From NCBI RefSeq assembly GCF_000315625.1, contig NW_005434665.1, positions 700,580 to 764,579 on the forward strand: a DNA stretch of 64,000 bases, in the 5' to 3' direction. Of the stretch, positions 49,563 through 62,900 are shown piece by piece. This stretch comes from Guillardia theta CCMP2712 (taxonomy: Eukaryota; Cryptophyceae; Pyrenomonadales; Geminigeraceae). The notes beneath the pieces were generated by a model. The model was not told the DNA's origin, made no database searches, and was given only the letters and a program-made list of their open reading frames with translations. Within the stretch, counting starts at the first letter, position 1. Each line of letters begins with the position of its first letter. The position numbers and the translations under genes were made by a program.

Positions 49563-50321
49563 CGGAGTTCGCGAACTTTTATATGTATATATAGTTTAAA
49601 ATATTAAAAGTCATACTGCTGACTGATTGGTACTAGGATACGTAGATTGTAAATAGTATTTGTAGATGACCCCTGACATGTATCTGTAAAGTGAGAATTT
49701 AAGGTGGTGGGGGTGATGTCAACTTGCTTATCTTAAATTTGATTGATGTGTACTGATAGGAGTAGTAAACTACTTTTAACTGTAAATCAGATATTTGTTG
49801 GATCTGGTGATTCATATCTCTCGTAGAGGGTACAAGGAGGGGTACTACCATATCGATACGGGGGTGGTCAGTTCGAGCCGTCTATGAAATGGGGGTAGGG
49901 GTGGTAAGTTGATTTGGATATCGAGGTAGGGGTAATGATTACAGGAGGGGTCTGGTGAAAAAACGGGGGGTGATATAATATGAAAACAGGGGTATACCTT
50001 TGCTCAGGCGTTACCGAAGGGGTGGTCAATCATACGGTGGGTCGTAGGTGGCTTGACGAAGATCAGTTGGTCACTTTTCATGGGCAGTCCAACGCGATAT
50101 GACCGAGGGTTGTGACGAGAGGAAAGGAAGAGAGAGGAGAGGAGAGAAGAAAGGCAAAAGAGGATACGATTGTAGAGAGCATTCGTAAGTGAAGAGCTTG
50201 TCACTGCTTAGGCTCATTCGAAGGTTGACCGTCGCCGTACGGTTGTACCCAGACACCATAAGCAATTCGGCAGCAGATTCACACGAAGATATCTTTGATC
50301 GTTTGAACTTGGCGATTAAGA
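49563..50321. other. divergent intergenic region, ankyrin and NACHT-WD40 genes
   Basis: AT-rich near 49575-49830, then a dense G-rich cluster (49835-50045) with GGGGTAGGGGTGGT-type units, the same motif family as the C-rich clusters elsewhere. No gene seen. It should hold both promoters. Confidence 0.5.
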
Positions 50322-53300
50322 ATGCAGATTTTCATTCGGAGTTATCTCGGAACCATTCCTGTACAGGTTTGTTCAACGGACACCATCAATGAAGTTCGAA
50401 GCTCTTTCTTCAACAAAGTTGCTCTACGATGCGATGAGCTGACCTTAACATGGTATGGAAAAAATCTATCAGGCAGAGCAACCTTGCTCAGCTACGGGAT
50501 AACATCTGGTGTCACTCTGAACTCAAGAGTCAAACTGTTAGGAGGAGGATGTGGCGCGAGTACCCCAAAGGACACTCAGGCGCCGTCCCCTAAGAAGCAT
50601 GTCAATGGGACAAGTCCTGGTAATGCTGTGAAAGCAGGCGCAGACAATGCAGTCACACCGAACCATGGCAACGGTACGACATCAAGCAACGGCAACGGCA
50701 CGCCCGCTGTCAAGGGTGGCAACAATGCGACGGCAAAGAGGCCCTCCCAGGTGGTTGGCTCCAACAGGTTATTTGACAAGACAGGTTTGATTGCCCCTCG
50801 AAGAAGTCGAACTCCCTGGAAAGAAGATCTTTCAAAGACCCTGGATGTCCCCTCCATCCCCTCAGAGCCCCAGGAGATTGATGTCAGCGTGTTGAAGGGG
50901 AATCTCTGCGATGGCAAAGCCGTGCAGCATGTTCTGCAGGATGAGCGCAAGCTCTTGAAGGTAGCCATATCATCAGCTGGTTCAGACACAGAATGGGAGC
51001 GTGCGATCATTGTCGACGACGTCCTGCCCTTCATTATCGAATATGCTCGACGAGCTGGAGTCGAAGTCCTTGTTGATGACCTTACTCTGGGAGTACCTGA
51101 AGACTTACTGTTTAGTGAAGGCGTGCGAGAAGTCGTGCGAGCGAGTGTAGACCAGTCTGTCGCCCAAAGCAAGGGCCTGGCATATGTCTTGCTCATCGGG
51201 CAGAAATATGGCCATCGACTTTGTCCGCAAAGGATCCCCAAAGCGATCTTCGAAGATCTGCTGAAGCACGTGGACCCAGCCTCGACGAAGCTGGTCACTG
51301 AATCATTTCTGTTGGACACTAACGATGTGCGGGCTGAGAAGGAGTTCGAGCCCAAACAAGATGAAGTTCAACCTCATTACGTTCTGAAGCTTCGGCCGAC
51401 ACAGAACTCAATCGGCGACATCGGTGAAATCTCTGCGATCCTTCGAACTGCTGCGTCGAAGCTGTGGAAAAATCAGACATCAAATCTACGAGACGCTAAA
51501 AGCCGCCACTGGATCAAGCGATTTTATATCAGTTTCTTTGAAGAATCGATTTACCATGGGTTGGCATGGATCGATGCCGGTGAGCAGAAGAACAAAGGGA
51601 TCGTCTATCGCAGATCGTTCAAGTCAATCCCAAGTAATTCCAAGGAAAGTGCGCAGTATTTAGATATGGGAGCAAAAGGTCAAGACCAGGAGGCAAGCAA
51701 AATGTTGAAAGAAATGATTGAGATGGTGCCAGGCAACGTACAGAATGTTGCATACAATGATATACCGTGGGACAACAAGGAAGGCATGAACCCGGAGAAA
51801 TCGAAAGCTCAGGCTGATTACCTGAAAAAGGTGTCAGACGAAATTTGTACAGCATTGATGACCAGTATTGATTCAGTGGCTAAGCTTCCATCGCTGGGAA
51901 TCAACTCGCTCTTTGCTGAAGTGAAGCAACACTTGCAATATTCACACTTCGTTTCCGAAAAGTACGTTGACAACAAGTCTCAAGGACAATTATTGGCCAT
52001 ACTTCACAAGTATTTGAAGGACCCAATTCCCGGGTGTGACAAAGCATTTGTAGCCTTTGGCTCAGGGGGTTGCGGGAAAACTTGGTTGTTGTCTCGCTAT
52101 GTGCAGCAGATCATGACTGAGTCTTTTGACAAGAAGCCCGCAGTAGTTTGTCGCTTTGTAGGACTTACACCGGCTTCTTCCTCAGTCGCACCGCTTCTTG
52201 CTGGTATTTGCCGTCAGATTGCTGTCATCTATGGCAAAGAGGACGAGCCAGTGCCAGCAAACCACCTGCAAGTTGTAGAGTACTTCCACCGCGCCCTTGC
52301 TTCCTGGCCGTCCCCGGAGAAGCCGCTGCTGTTAGTCATCGACGGTTTGGATCAATTGGAGGACAACGATGCCGCCAGACAGCTCGACTGGCTGTCGCTG
52401 AGTGGACTCAAGGTCGGCCTGAGGATCATCGTGACAACGGCCCCGGACTCCCCCGGGATCAACTGCCTGACGACCATCAAGCGAAAGCTCAAGATCTGGG
52501 GCGGGTCTGTTTGTCACACCATCGCTGAAGTCCCAGTCTACACTGAGGAGGATGTGCAGACTGTGCTGGAGGGCAAGCTGAAGGCTGCCGGTCGAACTCT
52601 CACAGCTGAACAGCTGGAAGCGGTGAAGAGCTCGTTTCGCGAGAAGGACTCTGCAGAGAGGTCGTCCACCCCCATCTGGATTGCCCTTGTGTTCCAGATT
52701 GTGCGGAAGTGGCACTCGTATGATGGAGTGGTGCAGAAGATTGATTCCTCCATGATGGAACTGAGCAACTCTTACTTCTCGCTGTTGCAAGACAGGCACG
52801 GTACCTACCTCACGAAATCTGCTCTCTCCTACATCAGCCTCACCAGGCACTATGGGATATCAGAAAACGAGCTCCGGCAGGTGTTGTCATGCAACGACGA
52901 CGTGATGTCAGAGATCGGATCGTTCCGTGTGATCAACTCATCCCCTCACCTGTACCTGAAGCAGATCTTGTATGAGTTGGAGCCTCTCCTCTACCAAGTG
53001 AAGGACTCCAGACAGAGCTCTTCGCCCTACTTGTGGATGAACAGGTTCTACGGTCAGGCTGTGGAAAGTTGGTTGACCGCGACTGAGGAGAGGCAGAACA
53101 TGAGGAAACTTCTTCTCAAGGATCTGGCTGACCATTTCCATGGCACTCACGCGTTCCAAGTCAAACCCTACGAGAATAATCTGCAAAGGGTCCTCCAAGA
53201 CATCTTCCCAGGTGAGAATCTTTTCTATTCCTCTGATCCTGCCTGCTGACTCAATGCTCCAGGCGAGAATGGCAACGACAGGAGGACGCTCGACCAACCC

Positions 53301-55652
53301 GTGGCTTTCAACGGCAGCGTCACGGACGTCAGCGGGCAGCCGTTGGTCCTCAACCATCGCAAGTTGCAGATGTTGGTCCCGCTGCTGATCTGGTCGGCGG
53401 ATGAATCGCGGACCCTCAAGGAGATTTTCTCAGTTGAATACATCGCAGCAAAGTTCCATCTGAATGCTGGTCAGGAACTTCTGAATGAGATGAACCTGGC
53501 CATCTCAACGTTCCCTGCCTCTGCAGAGAAGCTGCTGTCGTTCAAGAGCCTTGTGCAAGTGAACAAGGAGCATTTCGCTCAGCCTATGTGCTCCGTCATC
53601 CCCTTCCAAGTGATGTCCCAGGAGCCGGACTCTTCCGAGGTCTTTCGAACCTTCCAGGAGTTCTTCAATGTCAACAAGCAGCTCAACATCTGTCACTGGC
53701 TAAACAAGGTGCAAGCAGAAGGACCTCTCGCTGTGTTCAGCCATCATACCTCTCCCGTCAGCACTGTGGTCGTCTCGCCATGTGGAAGGTTCATCGCCTC
53801 CGCAGCCAGGGAAAAGTTCTTCACCGTCTCTTCGCTGCACACTGGCGAAGTCTCGTTCCGATCCATGGAGCACCAGGGCGAGATCACGAGCTTGGCCTGG
53901 TCTCCAGATGGCCTGGTGATCGTGGCAGCTTCGCGGGATGGGACTATCCGCCTCTGGGATGCCAACGGCGGGTTTCAGGTGGGGTCGGTGCTGAGCGGTC
54001 ACTACGGGGAGGTGTGGAGTGTGGCGTTCAACCCTAAAGACTCCAACGTGCTTGTCAGCTGCGGAAAGGACATGTCTGTCCGCATCTGGGACATCAGCCG
54101 GGCCTGCTGCCTGGGGAACCTGCGCAACAGGCACACGCGCAAGGTGAACAGCGTGACCTTCAGCGTGGACGGGAAGGTTGTGGCCACGGGATCCGACGAC
54201 TCAAGCATCTGCTTGTGGAGCGCAGACACTGGGCTCTTGATGGGAGAGCCGCTGACTGGGCACGAGGAGGAGGTGACCTCTGTCGCCTTCCACCCTTCGC
54301 ATTACCACGTGCTGGCGTCTGGCTGCGCCGACGGCACGATCAGGTTCTGGGATACGCGGGATAGCTTCCTGATCGGAGAACCTCTCGCTGCTCACGATGG
54401 GAAGATCTCTGGACTGGCCTTCAGCCCAAAGGTGCCTGACATGCTTGCGTCGTGCAGCAACGACAAAACGATCAAGTTTTGGAGCCTCGAGAAGAGGACT
54501 CTTCTGTTTCCTCCCCTCCAGGCGCATGTCAGCTGGGTCAACAGCATCTTCTGGACGCCCAAGGGGGAGCGGCTGGTGAGCGGGAGCCGAGACAAATCAA
54601 TCAAAGTCTGGTCAATGCAGATGATGTCGGATGCTCAGATGCAGGGCCACAAGCAGGGCATCAACAGCGTAAGGTTCAACTCCGGGAGCCCCCACGTGGT
54701 CGCCACCTCGAGCTACGACAGGACAATCCAGCTTTGGGACGCGGCGACGGGAAAGAAGAAGGGGGAACCTCTCCGGGGTCAGTCAGGGTGGCCCGGGTCG
54801 CTCGTGTGGTCGCCTACAGCCTCACTGCTGGCGTCCGGCTCCGACAACAACGACATCAAGATCTGGACGGTGGAAGGAGAAGTGAAGGCGAACCTGAAGG
54901 GCCACCGCATGGCCGTCACCTCCGTCGCCTTCAACCCCCTCGACGAGAACATCCTCGCGAGCTCCAGTGTGGACAAGACCCTCCGCCTGTGGGACATCGC
55001 CTCTGCCTCGCAGGTCGGGGAAGCCATGGAGGGGCATGAGGGCTGGGTGCTTGCGCTTGCCTTCCGCCCCAGTGATGCTGCGACCCTTGTGAGCGGAGGA
55101 TCAGACAAGGCGTTGAGGGTGTGGAATGTAGCGGATCGCAAGGAGGTAGGGAAGCTTGAGGGACACAAAGATCGAGTCATCAGCATCGTCTTCAGCCCGA
55201 CAGACCCGAACATAGCAGCCAGTTCTAGTGCAGACAGGACGATAAGGCTGTGGAACACGAGCACGATGGAGGCGGTGGGGAAGCCGCTGGAAGGGCACAA
55301 GGCGTTCATCAATGACGTACAGTTCGCACTGGATGGGGAGACGATCGTGGCAAGCAGCCGAGACCATGCCATCTTGCGATGGAGTTGTAAGACAGGGGAA
55401 CTGGTGAACTGCCTGCTCAGAGGCTCGATCGTTCAGGTTGTGAAGACGGTGACATCGACGTCCAAGATAATAACTTGTAGATCGAATGTGATGTATGTAT
55501 ATGACATGTTGGACGCGGAGGCCGGGCGATGCAGGGCGTGCTTCAAGGCTTCGTCGAACATCGTGGCCATCGACGTCTCTCCTCCTTTCATCTGCCTCGG
55601 AGGCGCTCAGGGAGAGGTCTACCAATTGAGGTGTGACTACCTTGTAAGGTGA
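50322..55652 (+). CDS. ubiquitin-like / DUF4062-like / NACHT / WD40 STAND NTPase, 1759 aa
   Basis: STAND NTPases are ligand-triggered switches used in innate immunity and signalling. Two exons, 50322-53211 and 53263-55652, join across a 51-bp phase-1 intron. The start gives MQIFIRSYLG, as in ubiquitin, and residues 1-74 fit a ubiquitin-like fold. After a Gly/Asn/Thr-rich linker, residues about 210-305 resemble DUF4062 (KVAISSAGSDTEWERA, YVLLIGQKYGHR). NACHT follows with Walker A GSGGCGKTW near residue 580 and Walker B LLLVIDGLDQLED near 669. From about residue 1120 there are 13 clear WD40 repeats plus a degenerate one, enough for two seven-bladed propellers. The architecture is closest to NWD1/TEP1-type proteins, with an added ubiquitin-like N-terminus. 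Ligand and output are unknown. Confidence 0.9.
53212..53262 (+). other. 51-bp intron of the NACHT-WD40 gene
   Basis: CCAG/GTGAGAATC at the donor and TGCTCCAG/GCGAG at the acceptor. It joins DIFP to GENGN in phase 1. It contains an in-frame stop, so it must be removed to make the fusion. Confidence 0.9.
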
Positions 55653-56961
55653 TGTAACGTTCTGCTTCGCTAGTTATAAACGTGTCAAATTGTCTCGTAC
55701 GCCTTGTTGGAACCCTCCAACCTGCTGAGTTTCAGCTGAGCTCTAGCTATCCCCGAGGTTCCTGAAGCTGCTGGGGATAGATGACGTCATGAAAAGAGGG
55801 AGGATGTTGCGAATGGCGATGAATTCCAATCTCTGCCTCTGCCCATCTCGGATGGGAGAGGTCTCAGAGACAGAAGGTGTTGTGTGCTGATGAATTGTTG
55901 CGGCAGACGAAGCATTTTCAATGTACTAGCTAAACAAAAAACTGAAATACTCGATTCTCGACGATATTGCAGTATGTCCACTACATCGATCACAATTTCC
56001 CATCGGACTTGCTTGTTGTATCTTGAATGATTTTATCACAGGGGACAGAATTGATTCACGTGGGCAGTTGATATCAACGAGACAGGCTTAGGTCTGAACA
56101 TATCGATTGACATGATGCCTGCCTGATCTACCAGCTCTTCCTGTGCCCTTCCTCTTGGAAGCCCTCGTATGCATTGCTTCTTCTCTATCTCGCACATGGC
56201 TCGCACCTCTATCATCTCTACCTGTCGCCTCTTGTCGTCGTCTTGCTTACCTTGAAACTTTCCAGCTTAATCAACACCTCACCTTCCTTGCTTACTTTCT
56301 TTTCCACTCTCTCCCCATGCTTCTCTTTGTTGCCCATTGTCAATGAAAAATCGCCATTTTCCAGCCTAGTATCTGTTACCTCTTCCGCCTTCGCTTCTGA
56401 CTCTCGAAAATTCTCCACCTTTTATGGATTGCTCGTCTCCCATCCTACAGTCACTCCTCGCTCCTCGTTCCTCCTCCTCCTCCTCCTCCTCCTCCTCCTC
56501 CTCCTCCTCCTCCTCCTCGTTTGATTGTTTCTCCCCATCAAAATCATCTGCTGTTCACTTTCTTTCTTGAGTTGACTAATTGATCCTACCAGCCACCCAC
56601 CCTACCCACTCGATTACGCTAAATGTTGCCATCTCACGCCTTGAGATGAATTATTTTATTTTAGTTTAACTATTTTTAGGTACTAAAGTTTAGTTACTTT
56701 ACACCTACCCCACCTACCATATCGAGCATGACTTGCCGAAAAAGGAAAGTAACGGGCGATGCAGAGGAGCAATGGTGAGCGGCAAGAGGGGAGGGGAAGA
56801 GGAGCGCGATGAGAGGAGAGAGGAAGGTTGAGAGAAGAGACGGACAGGTCACTCTGATCGTGTTCTAGAAGGACAGGTCGAGGCAATCAAGACTTTCTCT
56901 CTTCTGTGACGCTGTAACGAGGGATACGCTGCACAAGACTAGCCCACGTGGAAGGGCAAAC
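55653..56961. other. intergenic region upstream of the giant coiled-coil gene
   Basis: No gene supported. It contains (TCC)n at 56466-56519, C-rich CCACCCACCCTACCC near 56588-56602, an AT-rich stretch at 56640-56700, and CACCTACCCCACCTACC near 56702-56718. Confidence 0.5.
56466..56519. repeat. (TCC)n microsatellite
   Basis: About seventeen TCC units in the intergenic region. A leucine-rich frame across it is an artefact. Confidence 0.92.
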
Positions 56962-59900
56962 ATGTTCCATCATCACATGGAGGACTCAGGACACAGCAGT
57001 GACGATGAGATAGTTTTCATGGAAGATCCTTTCAGAGAGAACGAGACTCAGCAGGAAAGTCGGTTCTTTGACTCTACAAACATAGGCAGCAGCATCTTGA
57101 ACTCGCACCATAACAGCAGAGATGAGGAGTTCTTCAGAAGCTTGCCGAGACAAGGCATGGAGGAAGGGCATCATGATGATGGGTTGTTTGAGGACAACTC
57201 ATGGCAGAGGAAGTCTGCAAGTCTGTTTGAGAAAGCAGCGAATGGAGAAATCCAAGATCTCTTGGACGAGCTGCCGCCCCCAGACGAGTTTGACTCCTCC
57301 TACCTGTCCACTCACAACAGCGAGGAGCAGAACTTTTACCCACAGAGAGATCGTCTGGATCTTCCTTCCTCCTCTGCCTCGCATGGCAGTGGCATCGCTA
57401 TCAGCGGTATGCATCCCGGGTGTCGATACGAGTGGACAAGAATGCACGGGGAGCAGAGCAGGGGGGAGCCGTTGATGGTAGCGCCGCCGTCTCTCGCTGA
57501 GCAACTGGACACAACAAGAGCACTCTTGAGAGCGAAGGACAGAGAGCTGAACAAACAGTCAGACATGATCAGGAGTCTGGAGGATGAACTAGCAGTCTGC
57601 AGAGCGGCCATCGGCGAGCGAGAGCAAAGTTTGCTCGAGCTGAAGTCGTCGTACGATCATCAGATGCAGGAGAGGAGGAGGCTGGAGGAGAGGCTAGAGC
57701 ACACGAATGTGACAGTGGAGCGGTTGAGAGAACAGTGTGGGAGCTTGCAGACGGAGCTCGACAAGTCCGACAAGACGATAGACGAGCTTCATGCCCGGAT
57801 CCGAAGTTTGCAGACAGGGGACGCGGTGATGTCGGGGGACATGTACGAGCACCACCTGAGCGCGTACAAGGAGGAGATGGAGCACACCCGATCGCAGATG
57901 GAGGAGTGGAAGAAGCAGGCGAGGGAGCTGAGAAACATCATCGACGAGCAGACTACACAGGAGATGCACCTGACAGGTTTGACAAGGGCGATGAGAGATG
58001 CGGCTTGTCAAGTCGAAGATGAGGATGCCGGCATCTTGAAGAAGGTGGATGGTCAGGATGGCAAGGAGGAGGAGGAGGAGGAGGAGGAGGAGGAGGATGT
58101 TGGGGTCAAGACTTCACTCATTGCGCAAGTTCGTGCGCTGGAGTGTGAGGTTCAGCAGTTGAGACATGAGTCGAAGATGAAGAAGAGCGGGGAAGTGGAG
58201 GAAGAGAGCAGGGAGAGAGCAGACAAGGAAGAAGGAAGCAGAAGGGATGGGAAGTCATGGATGAAAGAGGTGGGGGAGGAGCTGAAGAAGCTGGAGAAGT
58301 TGAACGTCGAGCTGGTGTCTGCGAACAAGGAGCTGATGAGCGCAAACAAGAAGCTGCTAGAGCAAAGCAGGAGAGAGAGAGAGAAGAGCAAAGGAAAGGC
58401 GGACTTGGCTGGTGAAGAGCAGCCCCAGCAGGCGAAGAGGCTGGAGAAGGAGAGGGAGGAAGGGGAGGAAGAGGTGAGGAGGAAGATTGCGGTGGCGCTG
58501 AAGGAGCAGGAGACCAGGCTGAAGGCTGACAAGGAGGACGAAATCAAGAGGCTCCGGACAGCATGGAACAAGCACACGCAGGAGTCCGTACGAGCAACGG
58601 AGGAGCGCTGCACGAGAGAGCACAAGGAGGAGTTGAGGAGGACGAGGGGGCAGAAGCTGGACCAGACGACGCAGTCCTGCCCCGAGCAAGTCCATCGGTC
58701 GTCGCAGACATTCGCGGAGACGTCGCTGCCTCCGATGAAGAGACTTGAAATGAAGGAGGAGGGACAGGGAGTGGGGCCAGGTGGGGGCCAGGCGTGCGAG
58801 AAGGCGCCAAGGGAGGGAGAAGTGGAGAGAAGGGAAGAGGAGGTGAAGGAGGTGAAGGAGGTGAAGGAGGTTAAGGAGGTGAAGGAGGTGAAGGAGGCGA
58901 AGGAGGTGAAGGAGCAGGCAGAGGAGGTCAAGGAGAGAGTCAAGATGGTGTTGGACTTGGATTGGGCAAGCATCGGCGATCTTCCTCTCTTCTCTCGAGA
59001 GCTACAGAAGGACGTGGCATGGGCCGTTGGGATCCGCGAGTCGCGCGTGAGGGTGGAGGAGGTGAAGGAAGGGAGCGTGCTGGCGATTCTCTCCTTCCTG
59101 CCAGCTGCTTCACCCGAGGAGAAGGAGGCGGAGGAAGTGATCCACGAGCTCGAGGAGCAGCTGGCTGCTGACATCAGCAGCCTCAAGATTGGCATCCAAA
59201 CAAGGCACCTGAAGAGGATTGAAAGGATCTCCTCCTCCTCTTCCTACTCTTCCTCCTCTTCCTCCTCTTCCTCCTCTTCCTCCTCTTCCTCCTCCTCTAA
59301 GTCGTGTGATCCATCACTTCGGCTGGGAGAGAGGAAAGAAGGAGGAGCGAGGGAGGCAGAGGAGATGGGAGAGACGAGGAAGACCAGGACGTCCATGGAT
59401 GTTAACTGCCAGCATGAAACCGCAGAGGAGCAGGAGGGGCTGAAGGACGCAACACGCGGGGAGGAGGAAGCGAGGAGGAGGGAACTTGAGTCGGACAAGG
59501 ATGCCGTGAGGAGGATGGCGATGATCAGGAGGATGGAGGAGATGGAGAGGCTGAGGGAGGAGATGGAGGAGGAGACGCGGCGGGCGATCGACGAGCTGAG
59601 AGGAAGGATGGCTGCGGAGATGCAGACACGGCTGGAGCAAGTGAGAGCTGAGACGAGGGGAGAGAAGGAGCAGGAGGAGGCAAGTGCGAGGGAGGAGGAA
59701 ACCTCTGCTGAGAAGGAAGTGCAGCTAATGGATCAAACTTGCCAAACAGAAGAAGAGCAGGTCAATGAAATTTCGTGTACCAGCGCAGCATGTCAGACGG
59801 AGGAGGAGGAGGAGGAGGAGGTCAAGAGAATGGAGGACGCTGATGTGCAGTGCTCGATCGAAGTCGACCTGTTCATCGCCAACAATCGAGATGAGTACAT

Positions 59901-62900
59901 GGAACGCCTGCGGGTGAGGAGGAGGAAGAGGAGGGGTGGAGGGGGGGGGGAGGGGGGGGGACGGGGGGGGAGGTGCGAGAGAGCTGAGAATTTTGACGGA
60001 GACGCAGGCATCGCTGGAGCAGAGTCTGGAGGAGGAGACTGAGAGGATGAGAAGGTCCATGGAGCAGAAGGTGGCGTATGAGCAGAGCAGGCAGGAGATG
60101 ACGATGAAGCATGCGATGGAGGATGAGGAGAGAAGGTTGGAGGAGAGGTTGGAGGGGGAGAGGGCGCAGAGAGCCAAGGCTCTGCGGGCCGAGGAGGAGG
60201 AAAAGCTGAGGAGGGTGAGGGAGAAGCTGGTGGAGGAGAGGAGGACAGCATCGAAGCAGATCATCGAGGAGGCAGTGGAAGCGAGCAAGAAGATCCGAGA
60301 ACAGACTGTGAGGATCTTGGAGGAAGAGTTCGGCAAGGAGATCAAGTCAGCCCGCATCCTGCACGCGTGCCAAAGGAGGAAGGTGCTTGCGGAGATGGAG
60401 GAGGAGCATGCGGCAGAGATGGAGGAGGAGGTTGAGGAGGCGAGGAGGGAGCACGAGAGGATGAAGAAGGAGAGGATGAGGGAGATCGTTCATGCTCATG
60501 AGGTCGAAGTGCAGAGGATGGAGGAGGAGCTGGAAGAGGTCATGCAGAAGAGGATCGAGGATGTGAAGGCGACGAGTGAGAGGAGGCAGGAAGAGGAGAG
60601 GAGGAGGGTGGAGCAGCGGGTGAAGGAGCTCATAGACCGGCTGAGGAAGGAAGCTGAGGAGGAGGAGGAGAAGCTGCAGATGCGCTTCGAGGAGGAGCGG
60701 GAGCGGGCAAGGAGGAGGCACCATGTTGATGTGGAGGAGACGATCCGGGAACTGGAGGAGGTGAAGGAGGAGCTGATGGAGACGGTGAGGAGGAGGGTTA
60801 AGGAGAGCTGCGTGCTGGACGGGGTACAGCTAGAGGAAGAATCCCTGCTGCTCGTAAGGCAGCAGCTGCAGGAGTGGAAGGAGGAGACGAGGAGGCAGAC
60901 GTCGCAGGTGCTGGACGAGTTGTTCCGCAAGAACACGGAGGAGGAGGTGGAAGAGCTGGGGGCGCTGAGGACGCAGCTGTCGCAGGAGAACGAGGCTGTT
61001 GTGAGTGCCTTGCTGGAGAGCTTGTGCAGGTGGGAGGAGGAGGAGAGTTTGCGGCTCGGCCGGCAGCTGGAGGAAGAAAGGAGGAAGGCGATGGAGGACG
61101 AGGAGAAGACGCACCAAGAGAGGATGGCCAGGGCAATGAAGGATGTAAGGGCGGAGATTGAGGAGGCGCAGGAGCGGAGGAGGAGGGAGCTCGTGCAGGA
61201 GGAGGAGGAGAGGGCAGAGAAGGAGCTTCAGAGCATGCGCGGGAGGCACGAGGAGGAGCTGAAGGAGCGGCTGGGGGAGATGGAAGCAGAGTTTGAGAGG
61301 AGCCTGCAGGAGGCACTGACCAGGAGGGTGCGGGAGCTGCGCGGAGCTCATGAGGAGAGGATGGCGGAGGTGAAGAGGCGGCTGGAGGAGGAGCGAGCGA
61401 GGAAGCTGGAGGAGGAGGAGGAGGAGTCGAGGAGAAAGGCCAAGGAGGAGACAGACAAGCTCAGGTCGCAGCTGGAGCAGGAGACGGAGAGGAGGAAGAA
61501 GTCGACTCAGGTGGAATGTGACGATCTGTACGACAAGAAGATATGGGAGCTGGAGCTGCGTGCGGAGGAGGAGCTGGAGGAGAGCGTGAAGGAGCACAGG
61601 AGGAAGGAGGAGGCAAAACTGGAGCAGGAGCTGCGGGCTCTGGAGGAGGAGCTAATGAAGGAGCGGGAGCGAGAGCTGGGCTCCATGAGGAGGAGGGCAG
61701 AGCAGAGGCTGATGAGGCTGAAGCAGGAGATGGAGGAGGAGTACGCAGGGGAGAGGCGCGAGGCGATGCGCAAGGTCAGCAGGGAGGTGGAGGAGGAGAA
61801 GAACTCGCTGCTGTCGAGGAGGATGCGAGAGATCGAGAACGGGACGCAGGAGCTGCTGCAGGAGCTGCAGGCAACGAAGGAGGAGGAGCAACGTGCGACC
61901 CTGAAGGAGCTGGAGGAGAAGCTGAGGGGGGAGCTGGAGGCGAGCACGAGAAAGAAGCACGAGGAGCTGAAGGAGGAGGCACATACGGCGATCGCTCGGG
62001 TGCAGAAGGAGCTGCTGGAGAGGAGGGAGCAAGTGCTGCGGGAGGTGGAGAGAGAGTGCGAGGAGGAGCTGAAGCGGGAGAGCAGCAGGATGCACGACGT
62101 GTTCCTGACCTCGAAGCGCGAGAGGATCGACGCGCTGGTGCAGGAGCAGAGGGTCGAGGAGGAGAGGGAGCAGCAGGAGCAGGTCCTGCGGGGTGAGCTG
62201 GAGTTGTCGAGGGAGGTGAACGCGCTCAAGGAGGAGTGCAAGGCAGACGTGGAGAGGATGAAGTCGCTGATGCGCGAAAGGTTCTCCGACGAGCTCAGGA
62301 GGATCTGTACCAAGGCGAGGATACGGAACTTTGCCAAGTCGTGCGAGCAGAAGAGCGCCAAGGGCTGTGCCGTCGAGCAGAAGGGAGAGAGCATGGCGAA
62401 CAGGTTGCGGCAGGAGTGGAAGGAGCAGTTGCGGGAGCTGATGGAGGGCTGGGAGGAGGAGGAGGGGATGTTTGCCTCCCTCCTCAGCCAGCTGGAGGCT
62501 GTGGAACAGACGCTGAGCACGATGAGGGCTGTGTGCGGGGGGAGAAGCTTCAAGCCAGCCGAGGCGACGTACAGCTCCCTGTGGACGAAAGTGGTGAGGG
62601 AGAGCCGAGCATTGCTCTCCTCCTCCTCCTCCTCCTCCTCCTCCTTCCCCGAAGAGGATCGGACTGCGGGACTAGAGCGCAGCATGCAAGAGCTTCTCTC
62701 GCTCTTTCTCCCTGCGCCCTCGCCCTCGCCCTCGGACGCAGACCTCAGCATGTCCTCGACGGTTCCTGCCACAACACCGGCTGCAACGCCCTCCAAGTCG
62801 ACGCCGGGCAAGGCGCGCAGGTTCCACATCAGCCCTGCCCCCTCCAGCGTGAGCGCCTGCAGCATGACTCCTGTCCTCGCGTCTCCTGGCTCATGGGGAG

